Positions 27,532 through 35,422 of a stretch of 64,000 nt of DNA are shown piece after piece. Both the position numbers and the translations under genes were made by a program. The DNA comes from Methylobacterium sp. Leaf112 (lineage in GTDB: Bacteria; Pseudomonadota; Alphaproteobacteria; Rhizobiales; Beijerinckiaceae), in the NCBI RefSeq assembly GCF_001423295.1, contig NZ_LMNG01000003.1:3664-67663 (forward strand), given 5' to 3'. Numbering within the stretch: position 1 is the first letter of the stretch; every line of letters starts with the position of its first letter. Below the pieces are notes generated by a model. It searched no databases, had not been told where the DNA came from, and worked only from the letters and a program-made list of their open reading frames with translations.

Positions 27532-28089
27532 ATGGTCGCATCCGACAAGACCCGCAGCTTCGTTCCCCTCGCCATCGCGGTGCTCACCGTATCGGACACG
27601 CGTTCCCTGGACGAGGATCGCTCCGGCGACACCCTGCGCGACCGCCTCACCGCGGCCGGTCACACCCTCGCGGCCCGTGCCGTGGTACCGGATGAGGTCG
27701 AACGGATCCGCGGGCAGGTCGATGCCTGGTCACGGGATCCGGCGGTGGACGTGATCCTCACCACGGGCGGGACGGGCTTCACCGGGCGCGACGTGACGCC
27801 GGAGGCCATCGAGCCGCTGTTCGAGAAACGGATGGACGGATTCTCGGCGGTGTTCCATCGGATCTCGTATGACAAGATCGGCACCTCGACCCTCCAGTCG
27901 CGGGCGACGGCGGGCGTCGTGAACGCCACTTACGTGTTCGTGCTGCCGGGCTCGCCCGGCGCATGCCGGGATGCCTGGGACGGCATCCTGGCCGCCCAAC
28001 TCGATTACCGGCACCGGCCCTGCAACTTCGTCGAGATCATGCCGAGGCTGGACGAACATCTCCGGCGCGGAGCATCCATCACGGTCTGA
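27532..28089 (+). CDS. moaB: Molybdenum cofactor biosynthesis protein B
   Basis: 185 residues from ATG 27532, chosen because GGAGG lies at 27516-27520; an earlier ATG at 27508 directly follows the previous stop but has no ribosome site of its own. The MoCF fold motifs are IAVLTVSDTRSLDEDRSGD, ILTTGGTGFTGRDVTPEA (molybdopterin-binding, about 80-97) and VFVLPGSPGACRDAWD. It takes part in molybdopterin adenylation in bacteria with MoaB instead of MogA. The neighbour upstream is unrelated in function. A strong terminator follows. Confidence 0.9.
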   Translation: MVASDKTRSFVPLAIAVLTVSDTRSLDEDRSGDTLRDRLTAAGHTLAARAVVPDEVERIRGQVDAWSRDPAVDVILTTGGTGFTGRDVTPEAIEPLFEKRMDGFSAVFHRISYDKIGTSTLQSRATAGVVNATYVFVLPGSPGACRDAWDGILAAQLDYRHRPCNFVEIMPRLDEHLRRGASITV

Positions 28090-28102
28090 GACGGGGCCTT
28101 AA

Positions 28103-28140
28103 GGAAGGGCGTGCATGGAGATGCACGCCCTTCCGCGTTT
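28103..28140. terminator. Strong terminator between moaB and fadB/J-like gene
   Basis: A perfect 14-bp stem, GGAAGGGCGTGCAT / ATGCACGCCCTTCC with a GGAG loop (28103-28134), followed by GCGTTTT. It lies between convergent genes and may serve both. Confidence 0.85.
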
Positions 28141-30345
28141 TCAGGCTGCTTTGCGGGCGGCCGCGTCGCCGTAGAACGTCCCGCCCCGCTCGGCCATGGC
28201 GAGGAGATTGTGCGGCACGGCGAAGCGTGGTCCGTGCTTGGCCTCCAGCCCCTGCGCCAGGGCCACGAAGGCCTTGGCGCCCATGAAATCGATGTACGAC
28301 AGGGCGCCGCCGGTGAACGGGGCGAAACCGAAGCCGAGGATCGAGCCGACATCGGCCTCGCGCGGATCGGTGACGACGCCTTCGCCGACGGTGCGGGCCG
28401 CCTCCAACGCCTGGACCACGAGGAGGCGCTGCTTCAGTTCCGTGAAGTCGACGGCCTCCGCATCGACATGGGTCGCCTGTAGATCCTTGAGGCCGGGCCA
28501 CAGGCGCTTCGGTGCCCCGTCCGGATAATCGTAGAAGCCACGCTTGTTCTTGCGCCCGAGGCGGCCCTCGCCCTCGACCAAGGTGGTGAGGAGCGCCTTC
28601 TGCGCCGGATCGATGGACCCGGCGCCGAGTTGCGCCTCCGTCGCCTTGACGATCTTCAAGGCCAGATCGACTGCCACCTCGTCCGTGAGCGACAGCGGTC
28701 CGACCGGCATCCCGGCCTGCCGTCCGGCATTCTCGATCATCGCCGCCGGGATACCCTCGTTGAGCATGGTGTGGCCTTCGAGAAGGTAGGCCCCGACGCA
28801 GCGGTTGGCGAAGAACCCGCGCGCATCGTTGACGACGATGGGGGTCTTCTTGATGGCGCGGGCGAAGTCGATGGCCGTGGCGAGGGCCGTGTCGCCGGTC
28901 TGGTCGCCCTTGATGATCTCGACGAGCATCATCTTTTCCACCGGCGAGAAGAAGTGGATGCCGACGAAGTTCTCCGGCCGCGCGGACGTCTTCGCGAGGC
29001 CGGTGATCGGCAACGTCGAGGTGTTGGAGGCGAAGATGGCGTCGGGACGGATCGCAGCTTCGACCCTGCCGATGACCTCCGCCTTCACCGCCGGATCCTC
29101 GAAGACCGCTTCGATGATGAGGTCGCACTCGGACAGGGCAGCGTAGTCCGCACTCGTCGTGATGCGCGCGAGGAGCGCATCGCGGTCTGCCGTCTTGGCC
29201 CGGCCCTTGTTGATCTGGTCGGTGACGAGCTTATGGGCGTAGGCCTTGCCCTTCTCGGCCGCCTCCGTGGACTGATCGACCAGCACCACGTCGAGGCCGG
29301 CATTGGCCGAGACGTAGGCGACGCCCGCCCCCATGAAGCCGGCGCCGACGACGCCGATCCGCTTCACCGCGGTGGGGGCGACATCCTTCGGCCGACGAGC
29401 CCCCTTGTTCAACTCGCCCATGGACAGGAACAGGGTGCGGATCATCGCCGCCGCTTCCGTGGACCGCAGGATCTTGGCGAAGTATCGGCTCTCGACCCGC
29501 AGGGCCAAGTCCATGGGCAGCTGCAATCCCTCGTAGACCGCGCCCAGGATCGCCTTGGCCGCGGGATAATTGTCGTGGGTCTCGCGACGGTAGATGGCAT
29601 TGGCGGGCGGCCAGGTCATCATTCCGGCGGGCGAGTACACCTTGCCGGACGGCGCCTTGAATTTCGGCACGTCCCACGGAGCCACCGCCGAGCCGCCGCC
29701 GAGGATCCAGGCCTTGGCCTTCGCCACGATCTCGTCCTTGCCCGCGACCTCGTGGACGAGGCCCATGTTGCGAGCCATGAGCGGCCGGATCTGCTCGCCC
29801 TTGAACAGCATCTGCAGGGCATCGCCCGTCTGCATCAGGCGGGGCACGCGCTGGGTGCCGCCGGCGCCCGGGAACAGGCCGACCTTGATCTCCGGCAAGC
29901 CCACGCGGGTCTTCGGATCATCCGACAGGACGCGGTGATGGCAGGACAGCGCGAGTTCGAAGGCACCACCGAGGCAGATGCCGCTGACCGCCGCCGCGAA
30001 GGGCTTGCCGCAGGTCTCCAATTTGCGAAACAGCAGGGTGAGCTTTCGCGACTCCTCGAAGAAGTGCCGCATGGCTTCTTCCTCGCCGCGCTCGACCTTG
30101 AGCGCCTCGAAGGCGCGGCCGAGCCCCTGAAGCATGGTGAGATCGGCGCCACCGGAGAAGTTGTCCTTCCCCGAAGTCATGACGCAGCCCTTGATGGCGG
30201 GATCCGCCACCACCGCGTCGATGACAGCGTGCAGGTCGTCCATCACCGCATTCGTAAAGACGTTCATCGAGCGGCCAGGCATGTCCCACGTCGCCAGCGC
30301 AACACCGTCGGCATCGGTCTCGAAACGGAAATTGGTGAGATCCAT
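28141..30345 (-). CDS. Fatty acid oxidation complex alpha subunit (enoyl-CoA hydratase/3-hydroxyacyl-CoA dehydrogenase)
   Basis: 734 residues with two enzymes in tandem. The N-terminal crotonase part (1-290) has the oxyanion motifs SGKDNFSGGADLTML and AAVSGICLGGAFELALSCHHRV, and PEIKVGLFPGAGGTQRVPRL with the catalytic glutamates. The 3-hydroxyacyl-CoA dehydrogenase part starts at KRIGVVGAGFMGAGVAYVSA, followed by FASNTSTLPITGLA and FVGIHFFSPVEKMMLVEII. The C-terminal domain contains NRCVGAYLLEG. It performs the second and third steps of beta-oxidation and partners with the thiolase encoded 1.6 kb upstream. FadB and FadJ cannot be separated by eye. Confidence 0.92.
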   Translation of the reverse strand: MDLTNFRFETDADGVALATWDMPGRSMNVFTNAVMDDLHAVIDAVVADPAIKGCVMTSGKDNFSGGADLTMLQGLGRAFEALKVERGEEEAMRHFFEESRKLTLLFRKLETCGKPFAAAVSGICLGGAFELALSCHHRVLSDDPKTRVGLPEIKVGLFPGAGGTQRVPRLMQTGDALQMLFKGEQIRPLMARNMGLVHEVAGKDEIVAKAKAWILGGGSAVAPWDVPKFKAPSGKVYSPAGMMTWPPANAIYRRETHDNYPAAKAILGAVYEGLQLPMDLALRVESRYFAKILRSTEAAAMIRTLFLSMGELNKGARRPKDVAPTAVKRIGVVGAGFMGAGVAYVSANAGLDVVLVDQSTEAAEKGKAYAHKLVTDQINKGRAKTADRDALLARITTSADYAALSECDLIIEAVFEDPAVKAEVIGRVEAAIRPDAIFASNTSTLPITGLAKTSARPENFVGIHFFSPVEKMMLVEIIKGDQTGDTALATAIDFARAIKKTPIVVNDARGFFANRCVGAYLLEGHTMLNEGIPAAMIENAGRQAGMPVGPLSLTDEVAVDLALKIVKATEAQLGAGSIDPAQKALLTTLVEGEGRLGRKNKRGFYDYPDGAPKRLWPGLKDLQATHVDAEAVDFTELKQRLLVVQALEAARTVGEGVVTDPREADVGSILGFGFAPFTGGALSYIDFMGAKAFVALAQGLEAKHGPRFAVPHNLLAMAERGGTFYGDAAARKAA

Positions 30346-30457
30346 GGCTGATCCTCGGGTTTGGGGTGGCCTCGGGCTGGCTGCCTTAAGCCAAAATCAA
30401 AACTTAGGGGTGCAGTCGGGTGGAGTAGGGGCCCATGCGAACCTTCAAGGGATCACG

Positions 30458-31282
30458 ATGACAGGACGGATCGGCTGCCAGGGTTGCCGCGAGGGCGCCG
30501 AGCTCGATTTCACCTTCACCATGGCGTTCCAGCCGATTCTCGACATCGAGACGGAGCGCGTCTGGGGCTACGAAGCGCTCGTTCGCGGCACCGGCGGTGA
30601 ATCCGCCGGTTCCATTCTGGCCCGCGTGACCCCGGAGACGGTCTACCGCTTCGACCAGGCGGCACGGGTCAAGGCGATCGAGTTGGCGGGCCGTCTGTTC
30701 CCCGCAGACGACTGGACCAAGCTGTCCATCAACTTCATGCCGAACGCGGTCTATGAGCCCGCAGCCTGCATCCGCTCGTCCCTGGAGGCCGCACGCCGGG
30801 CCGGATTCGCCCATGATCGGATCATGTTCGAGTTCACGGAGAACGAGAAGTTCCGCGATACGGCCCATGTCACCCGCATCGTCGCCGAGTACCGCAAGCA
30901 GGGCTTCCTCACGGCGCTCGACGATTTCGGCGCGGGCTTCGCCGGCCTGAGCCTGCTGGCCAACTTCCAGCCTGACCTCATCAAGATCGACATGGATCTG
31001 TTGCGCGGCATCGATACCGATCACCGTCGACAGATCATCGTCGGCGGCCTCATCGGGATCGCCCGGGGCCTCGGCTTGGCCGTGATCGCCGAGGGTATCG
31101 AGACAGAAGCCGAGTTCGCGACCCTCCGGGGCCTCGGCGCGACGCTGTTCCAGGGCTACCACTTCGCGCGGCCGCATCTCGAACACCTCCCGGCCGTGGC
31201 CGGTTTCCCGACCCACGTTGCGTTCGCCCAAGAACTTGCGTTCGCCCAAGACGTTGCGTTCGCCCGAGACATGGTCGCCTGA
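30458..31282 (+). CDS. Stand-alone EAL domain protein (cyclic-di-GMP phosphodiesterase-like)
   Basis: 274 residues from ATG 30458, preceded by AAGGGA. A Cys pair (GCQGCREG) opens the protein, then the EAL domain fills residues 15-250: FQPILDIETERVWGYEALVRG, MFEFTENEKF, ALDDFGAGFAGLSLLANFQPDLIKID and VIAEGIETEAEF. The metal and catalytic residues appear in place, so it is probably an active phosphodiesterase. No GGDEF, PAS or membrane segment is present. The extreme C-terminus is built of three 18-bp repeats. The layout resembles EAL proteins of the YdiV/BLUF-EAL type without a sensor. Confidence 0.82.
   Translation: MTGRIGCQGCREGAELDFTFTMAFQPILDIETERVWGYEALVRGTGGESAGSILARVTPETVYRFDQAARVKAIELAGRLFPADDWTKLSINFMPNAVYEPAACIRSSLEAARRAGFAHDRIMFEFTENEKFRDTAHVTRIVAEYRKQGFLTALDDFGAGFAGLSLLANFQPDLIKIDMDLLRGIDTDHRRQIIVGGLIGIARGLGLAVIAEGIETEAEFATLRGLGATLFQGYHFARPHLEHLPAVAGFPTHVAFAQELAFAQDVAFARDMVA
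31217..31270 (+). repeat. Three tandem 18-bp repeats in EAL gene
   Basis: Units at 31217-31234, 31235-31252 and 31253-31270 share TTGCGTTCGCCC(A/G)AGA and encode VAFAQE-LAFAQD-VAFARD. Lengths keep the frame, so copy number could vary without loss of function. Confidence 0.85.
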
Positions 31283-31289
31283 GCCGCCC

Positions 31290-31317
31290 GACCGGATTGG
31301 GCGAACCCGATCCAGTC
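31290..31317. terminator. Candidate hairpin terminator
   Basis: GAC-C-GGATTGGG / CCCGATCC-A-GTC with loop CGAA (one G-T pair, one mismatch). It lies just after the EAL stop and lacks a T-run. Confidence 0.4.
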
Positions 31318-31375
31318 CGCCCGGGTGGCGTGGGGTCTCGGTCATGGGCGAGGCCGACACGGGTGCCGGCGTGTC

Positions 31376-31858
31376 CTAGCGTGCCGGCATCGGCAGGGGC
31401 GGCGCGCCGGCCTTGCTGTCCCCCGCCTGCGCGATGGCGAGCATGTTGAGGAGCTTCGTCACCGAGGCCTGCGAAATCGCCGTGACGCTCGACGCCGGGT
31501 CGGCGTTGACCGCCTGGAACTTCTGGTAGGTCTTGTCGTCGTAGATGCCGCTGAGGTGCTTGAGTTCATCCAGGGTGAACTTCTCGGCGTAGGCCTTCGA
31601 CAAACCCTCGATCATCACCTCGCGCTGCTTGTCGAACTCGGCGCGCACTTCCTTGCGCACGGCCTCGGCCTTGTCCTCGGGCATCGACGCGACGGTCTTC
31701 TCGAGGGCGCCGGTGAACCCGGTCTCGAGGTTCTTGATCAGGGTCTTCTGGACCAGATCCTTGGCCACCCCGACGCGGTCGGAGGCATCGTCCGCGCGGG
31801 CACTGAGCGGCAGGCACAGGGCGGTGGTCAGGCACAGGGTGGCGAGCAGGCGCGTCAT
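31376..31858 (-). CDS. DUF2059 domain protein, exported
   Basis: 160 residues from ATG 31858. The signal peptide [22 protein letters not shown] is clear. The mature part is helical: [20 protein letters not shown], then [33 protein letters not shown], the core of DUF2059, whose YAEKFTxxEL pattern is typical. It ends with a Pro-rich tail. It is probably periplasmic. The role is unknown; the gene sits beside the beta-oxidation thiolase on the same strand but 113 bp away. Confidence 0.8.
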   Translation of the reverse strand: MTRLLATLCLTTALCLPLSARADDASDRVGVAKDLVQKTLIKNLETGFTGALEKTVASMPEDKAEAVRKEVRAEFDKQREVMIEGLSKAYAEKFTLDELKHLSGIYDDKTYQKFQAVNADPASSVTAISQASVTKLLNMLAIAQAGDSKAGAPPLPMPAR

Positions 31859-31971
31859 CGTGGCGTTTCTCCCGATTGTTCTAGGCTTGCGCGCCATCGC
31901 GAAGAACGCGACGGGCGCCGCCGTCTACCAATGTTTCGAAGGGTTTGTCGCCCCGTGGCCGGGACCCGGCA

Positions 31972-33180
31972 TCACACCCGTTCGATGATGGTCGCCGTGC
32001 CCATGCCCGCGCCGATGCAGAGCGTGACGAGGGCGCGCTCCTTCCCGGTGCGCTCCAGCTCGTCGAGGACGGTCCCGAGGATCATCGCCCCGGTGGCACC
32101 GAGCGGATGCCCCATGGCGATGGCGCCGCCGCAGACGTTGACCCGCGCCGGATCGAGGTCGAACGCCTGCTGAAAGCGGAGCACGACGGCGGCGAAGGCC
32201 TCGTTGACCTCGAACAGGTCGATGTCCGACAGGCTCAGGCCCGACCGCGCCAGCACCTTGCGGGTGACGTCGACGGGGCCGGTGAGCATCAGGGCCGGGT
32301 CGGAGCCGATGTTGGCGAAGGCACGGATCCGCGCCCGCGGCCTCAGGCCCGCAGCGTCGCCGGCCTCGCGCGAACCGATGAGCACGGCGGCCGCTCCGTC
32401 GACGATGCCCGACGAGTTGCCGGCATGGTGGACGTGGTCCACGGCCTCGACATCCGGGTGGGCATCGATGGCGACCGCGTCGAAGCCGCCCATCTGCCCC
32501 ATCTGGACGAAGGACGCCTTGAGCTGTCCGAGCGACTGCATGTCGGTCGTGGGCCGCATGTGCTCATCGGTGGCGAGCAGGGTGATCCCGTTGATGTCGC
32601 GCACCGGCACGACGGCGTTGCCGAACCGCCCCTCGGCCCACGATGCGGTCGAGCGCTTCTGCGACTCGACGGCGTAGGCATCGCATTCGGCGCGGGAGAA
32701 CCCGTACTTCGTCGCAATGAGGTCGGCCGACACGCCCTGGGGCATGAACCAGGACTTGATGGCGATGGCGGGGTCCACGGGCCAGGCGCCGCCCGAGGCG
32801 CCGAGGCCGACGCGGCTCATGGATTCGACGCCGCCGCCGATGGTCATGTCGTGCTGGCCGGCCATCACCTGGGCCGCGGCGAAGTTCACCGCATCGAGGC
32901 CCGAGGCGCAGAAGCGATTGATCTGCACACCGGGAACGTGAGTGCCGTAATCGGCCACGAGGGCTGCGGCACGGGCGATGTCGCCGCCGGCCTCGCCGAC
33001 GGGATCGACGCAGCCGAGGATCACGTCGTCGACGCGCCTGGTGTCGAGGCCGTTGCGATCCTTGAGGGCACGCAGCGTGATCTCGGCGAGGCGCAGGGCC
33101 GTCACCTCGTGCAGCGCGCCATCGGGCTTGCCGCGACCGCGCGGGGTGCGGACGTGATCGTAGATATAGGCCTCGGGCAT
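31972..33180 (-). CDS. Acetyl-CoA C-acyltransferase (thiolase)
   Basis: 402 residues. The acyl-accepting Cys is in [17 protein letters not shown] (Cys about 87). The second active-site blocks are [20 protein letters not shown] (His) and the C-terminal [14 protein letters not shown] with the catalytic Cys. The N-terminus [21 protein letters not shown] is the usual form in proteobacterial FadA-like or PhaA-like degradative thiolases. It cleaves 3-ketoacyl-CoA to acetyl-CoA. Genes for acyl-CoA dehydrogenase upstream and the FadB/J-like enzyme downstream on the same strand make the beta-oxidation role likely. Confidence 0.92.
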   Translation of the reverse strand: MPEAYIYDHVRTPRGRGKPDGALHEVTALRLAEITLRALKDRNGLDTRRVDDVILGCVDPVGEAGGDIARAAALVADYGTHVPGVQINRFCASGLDAVNFAAAQVMAGQHDMTIGGGVESMSRVGLGASGGAWPVDPAIAIKSWFMPQGVSADLIATKYGFSRAECDAYAVESQKRSTASWAEGRFGNAVVPVRDINGITLLATDEHMRPTTDMQSLGQLKASFVQMGQMGGFDAVAIDAHPDVEAVDHVHHAGNSSGIVDGAAAVLIGSREAGDAAGLRPRARIRAFANIGSDPALMLTGPVDVTRKVLARSGLSLSDIDLFEVNEAFAAVVLRFQQAFDLDPARVNVCGGAIAMGHPLGATGAMILGTVLDELERTGKERALVTLCIGAGMGTATIIERV

Positions 33181-33202
33181 GCGCGCTTCCTTGTTTCCAT
33201 CC

Positions 33203-33331
33203 TCCCTCCGCGGGGAGGGCGGCGAACGTCAGTGAGCCGGGCGAGGGGAGCGCGACATCTCCAGGGACGGCGCTCCCCCCAGCGACCCGGCCTTTCCGGC
33301 CGGGCCACCCTCTCCTGCAGAGAGGAGAGGC
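33203..33331. repeat. Palindrome-rich intergenic segment
   Basis: Between thiolase and acyl-CoA dehydrogenase genes lie CCTCCCTCCGCGGGGAGGG, GGCCTTTCCGGCC and CCTCTCCTGCAGAGAGGAGAGG, all dyad symmetric. This resembles dispersed GC-rich intergenic repeats of Methylobacterium-type genomes (recollection). The segment may form stem-loops in the joint transcript. Confidence 0.45.
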
Positions 33332-33343
33332 AACGGCGCCTTC

Positions 33344-35131
33344 TTAGAAAGCCTCGGCGCTCAGCGCCATGGTGGTTTCGGCACCGGCCTTGATTCGAAC
33401 GAGCCGCATGGCCGTCTCGGGCAGCATCCGCTCCATGTAGAACCGCCCGACGACGAGCTTGTCGGCCATGCGGCTGGTCGCCGCCTCGGCCTGCTTGGCC
33501 AGCGCCGCTTTGGCGATGCGCGCCCACATGTAGCCCATGGCGACGAGGCCGAGGAGGTGCATGTAGTCGGTGGCACCCGCTCCCGCATTGTCGGGCTTCG
33601 AGAACGCGTTCTGCATGAACCACATCGTTGCGCCCTGCAGGTCGTCGAGCCCGGCCTGGAGCGGCGCCGCGAAGGGTTTCATGCCCTCGTCCTCGCCGTG
33701 ATCCTTGAGGAAGGTCTGGACCTCGGACAGGAAGCCCATCATGGCGCGGCCGCCATCCTTGGGAAGCTTGCGCCCGATGAGGTCCATGGCCTGGATGCCG
33801 TTGGCGCCCTCGTAGATCATGGCGATGCGGGCATCGCGCACGAATTGCGACATGCCCCATTCCTCGATGTAGCCGTGGCCGCCGAAGAGCTGCTGGGCCT
33901 CCACGGCATTGGCGAAGCCCCGATCGGTGAGCACGCCCTTCACCACCGGGGTCATCAGGCCCATGTGGTCCTCTGCGCGCTGCCGCTCGGCCGCGTCCTC
34001 GGAGCGGTGGCCGATATCGGCCTGTAGCGCGGTCCACAGCACGAGGGCGCGACCGGCCTCGTTGAAGGCCCGGATCCCCATGAGGGTGCGGCGGACGTCG
34101 GGGTGGACGATGATCGGATCGGCCACCTTGTCGGGGGCCTTGGCACCGGTGAGGGACCGGCCCTGCAGGCGGTCCTTCGCGTAGGCCACGGCGTTCTGGT
34201 AGGCGACCTCGGACTGGCCGAGGCCTTGGACGCCGACGGCGAGGCGGGCCTCGTTCATCATTACGAACATGGCGTTGAGGCCGCGGTTCTCCTGGCCGAC
34301 GAGCCAGCCCTTGGCGCCGTCGTAGTTCATCACGCAGGTCGAGTTGCCGTGGATGCCCATCTTGTGCTCGAGGGAGCCGCACGAGACCGGGTTGCGCTCA
34401 CCCACCGAGCCGTCGGCGTTCACGAGGAATTTCGGCACCACGAAGAGCGAGATGCCCTTGGTGCCCGCCGGTGCGCCCTCGATGCGGGCGATGACGAGGT
34501 GCACGATGTTCTCGGACAGGTCGTGCTCGCCGGCCGAAATGAAGATCTTCGTGCCGGTGAGATTGAAGGAACCGTCGCCGTTCGGCACCGCCTTGGTCTT
34601 GAGGAGGCCCAGATCCGTGCCGCAATGGGGCTCGGTGAGGTTCATGGTACCGGTCCAGGCGCCCTCGACCATCTTGGGCAGGTACATCGCCTTCTGCGCG
34701 TCCGAACCGTGGACGAGCAGCGCCGCCATGGCACCCTGGGTCAGGCCCGGATACATGCCGAGCGCCAGGTTCGCGCCGGATACGAACTCCGAGATCGCCG
34801 TGTTGAGGGTATGGGGCAGGCCCTGTCCGCCGAACTCCTCCGGTACGGACAATCCCATCCAGCCGCCGGCCGCGTAGGTGTCGTAGCCGGCCTTGAACCC
34901 CTTCGGCGTGGTGACACCGGAATCGGCCTGGCGGGTACAGCCCTCGCGGTCGCCGACGGCGTTCAAGGGGGCGAACACCTCCTCGGCGAGCTTCGCCCCT
35001 TCGCCGAGGACGGCCTCGACCACGTCGGGCGAAGCATCGGAGAAGCCCCGGAGATTGCTGTAGCGTTGGAACCCTAGAACGTCGTTCAGAAGAAACAGAA
35101 CGTCCTCGACCGGCGCCTTGTAGCTCGGCAT
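33344..35131 (-). CDS. Acyl-CoA dehydrogenase, C-terminally extended (about 600 aa class)
   Basis: 595 residues from the ATG at 35131; the usual N-terminus MPSYKAPVEDVLFLLNDVLGF of this class starts there, although the frame is open upstream. FAD and substrate blocks are MNLTEPHCGTDLGLLKTKA, GTKIFISAGEHDLSENIVHLV and the C-terminal QLFGGHGYIEEWGMSQFVRDARIAMIYEGANGIQAMDL, in which the catalytic Glu is expected in IYEG. An extra C-terminal helical domain (about 460-595) distinguishes it from short-chain enzymes. It begins beta-oxidation and passes electrons to ETF. A perfect 8-bp inverted repeat stands 65 bp upstream. Confidence 0.9.
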   Translation of the reverse strand: MPSYKAPVEDVLFLLNDVLGFQRYSNLRGFSDASPDVVEAVLGEGAKLAEEVFAPLNAVGDREGCTRQADSGVTTPKGFKAGYDTYAAGGWMGLSVPEEFGGQGLPHTLNTAISEFVSGANLALGMYPGLTQGAMAALLVHGSDAQKAMYLPKMVEGAWTGTMNLTEPHCGTDLGLLKTKAVPNGDGSFNLTGTKIFISAGEHDLSENIVHLVIARIEGAPAGTKGISLFVVPKFLVNADGSVGERNPVSCGSLEHKMGIHGNSTCVMNYDGAKGWLVGQENRGLNAMFVMMNEARLAVGVQGLGQSEVAYQNAVAYAKDRLQGRSLTGAKAPDKVADPIIVHPDVRRTLMGIRAFNEAGRALVLWTALQADIGHRSEDAAERQRAEDHMGLMTPVVKGVLTDRGFANAVEAQQLFGGHGYIEEWGMSQFVRDARIAMIYEGANGIQAMDLIGRKLPKDGGRAMMGFLSEVQTFLKDHGEDEGMKPFAAPLQAGLDDLQGATMWFMQNAFSKPDNAGAGATDYMHLLGLVAMGYMWARIAKAALAKQAEAATSRMADKLVVGRFYMERMLPETAMRLVRIKAGAETTMALSAEAF

Positions 35132-35195
35132 CCCACAGCGTCCTTCCCTGGTCACGGCGACACGCGCATCCGACCGGATCGCGGTACCGCTCGAT

Positions 35196-35219
35196 GGATG
35201 GTTCATATCTAAACCATCC
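35196..35219. promoter_or_regulatory. Perfect inverted repeat upstream of acyl-CoA dehydrogenase
   Basis: GGATGGTT and AACCATCC separated by 8 bp (CATATCTA), centred about 76 bp before the acyl-CoA dehydrogenase start. The AT-rich centre in a GC-rich region suggests an operator, perhaps for a TetR-type lipid regulator (inference). Confidence 0.5.
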
Positions 35220-35298
35220 TGAGGCGAGCGGAAAGAGGAAACGGTCGGGAAACCGAATGTCGAAGTCGGCCGCGGCGCGGCTTCGGAAGCGGCTTCGG

Positions 35299-35313
35299 TT
35301 AACCCGCTATTTA
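35299..35313 (+). promoter_or_regulatory. CtrA-like site upstream of podJ-like gene
   Basis: TTAA-CCCGCTA-TTTA matches the CtrA consensus TTAA-N7-TTAA in seven of eight fixed positions. It is 110 bp before the podJ-like start. CtrA control of polarity genes is known in alphaproteobacteria; binding here is inferred. Confidence 0.35.
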
Positions 35314-35422
35314 CCAAGAAAGTTAAAGGTCGGGTCAGACGATCCGACGTGGACCCGCGCCATCATCCGCCGGGGGCCGGCGCCGCGCATCGAGACCGGA
35401 CCTCGCCGCATCAGGTTAGACG

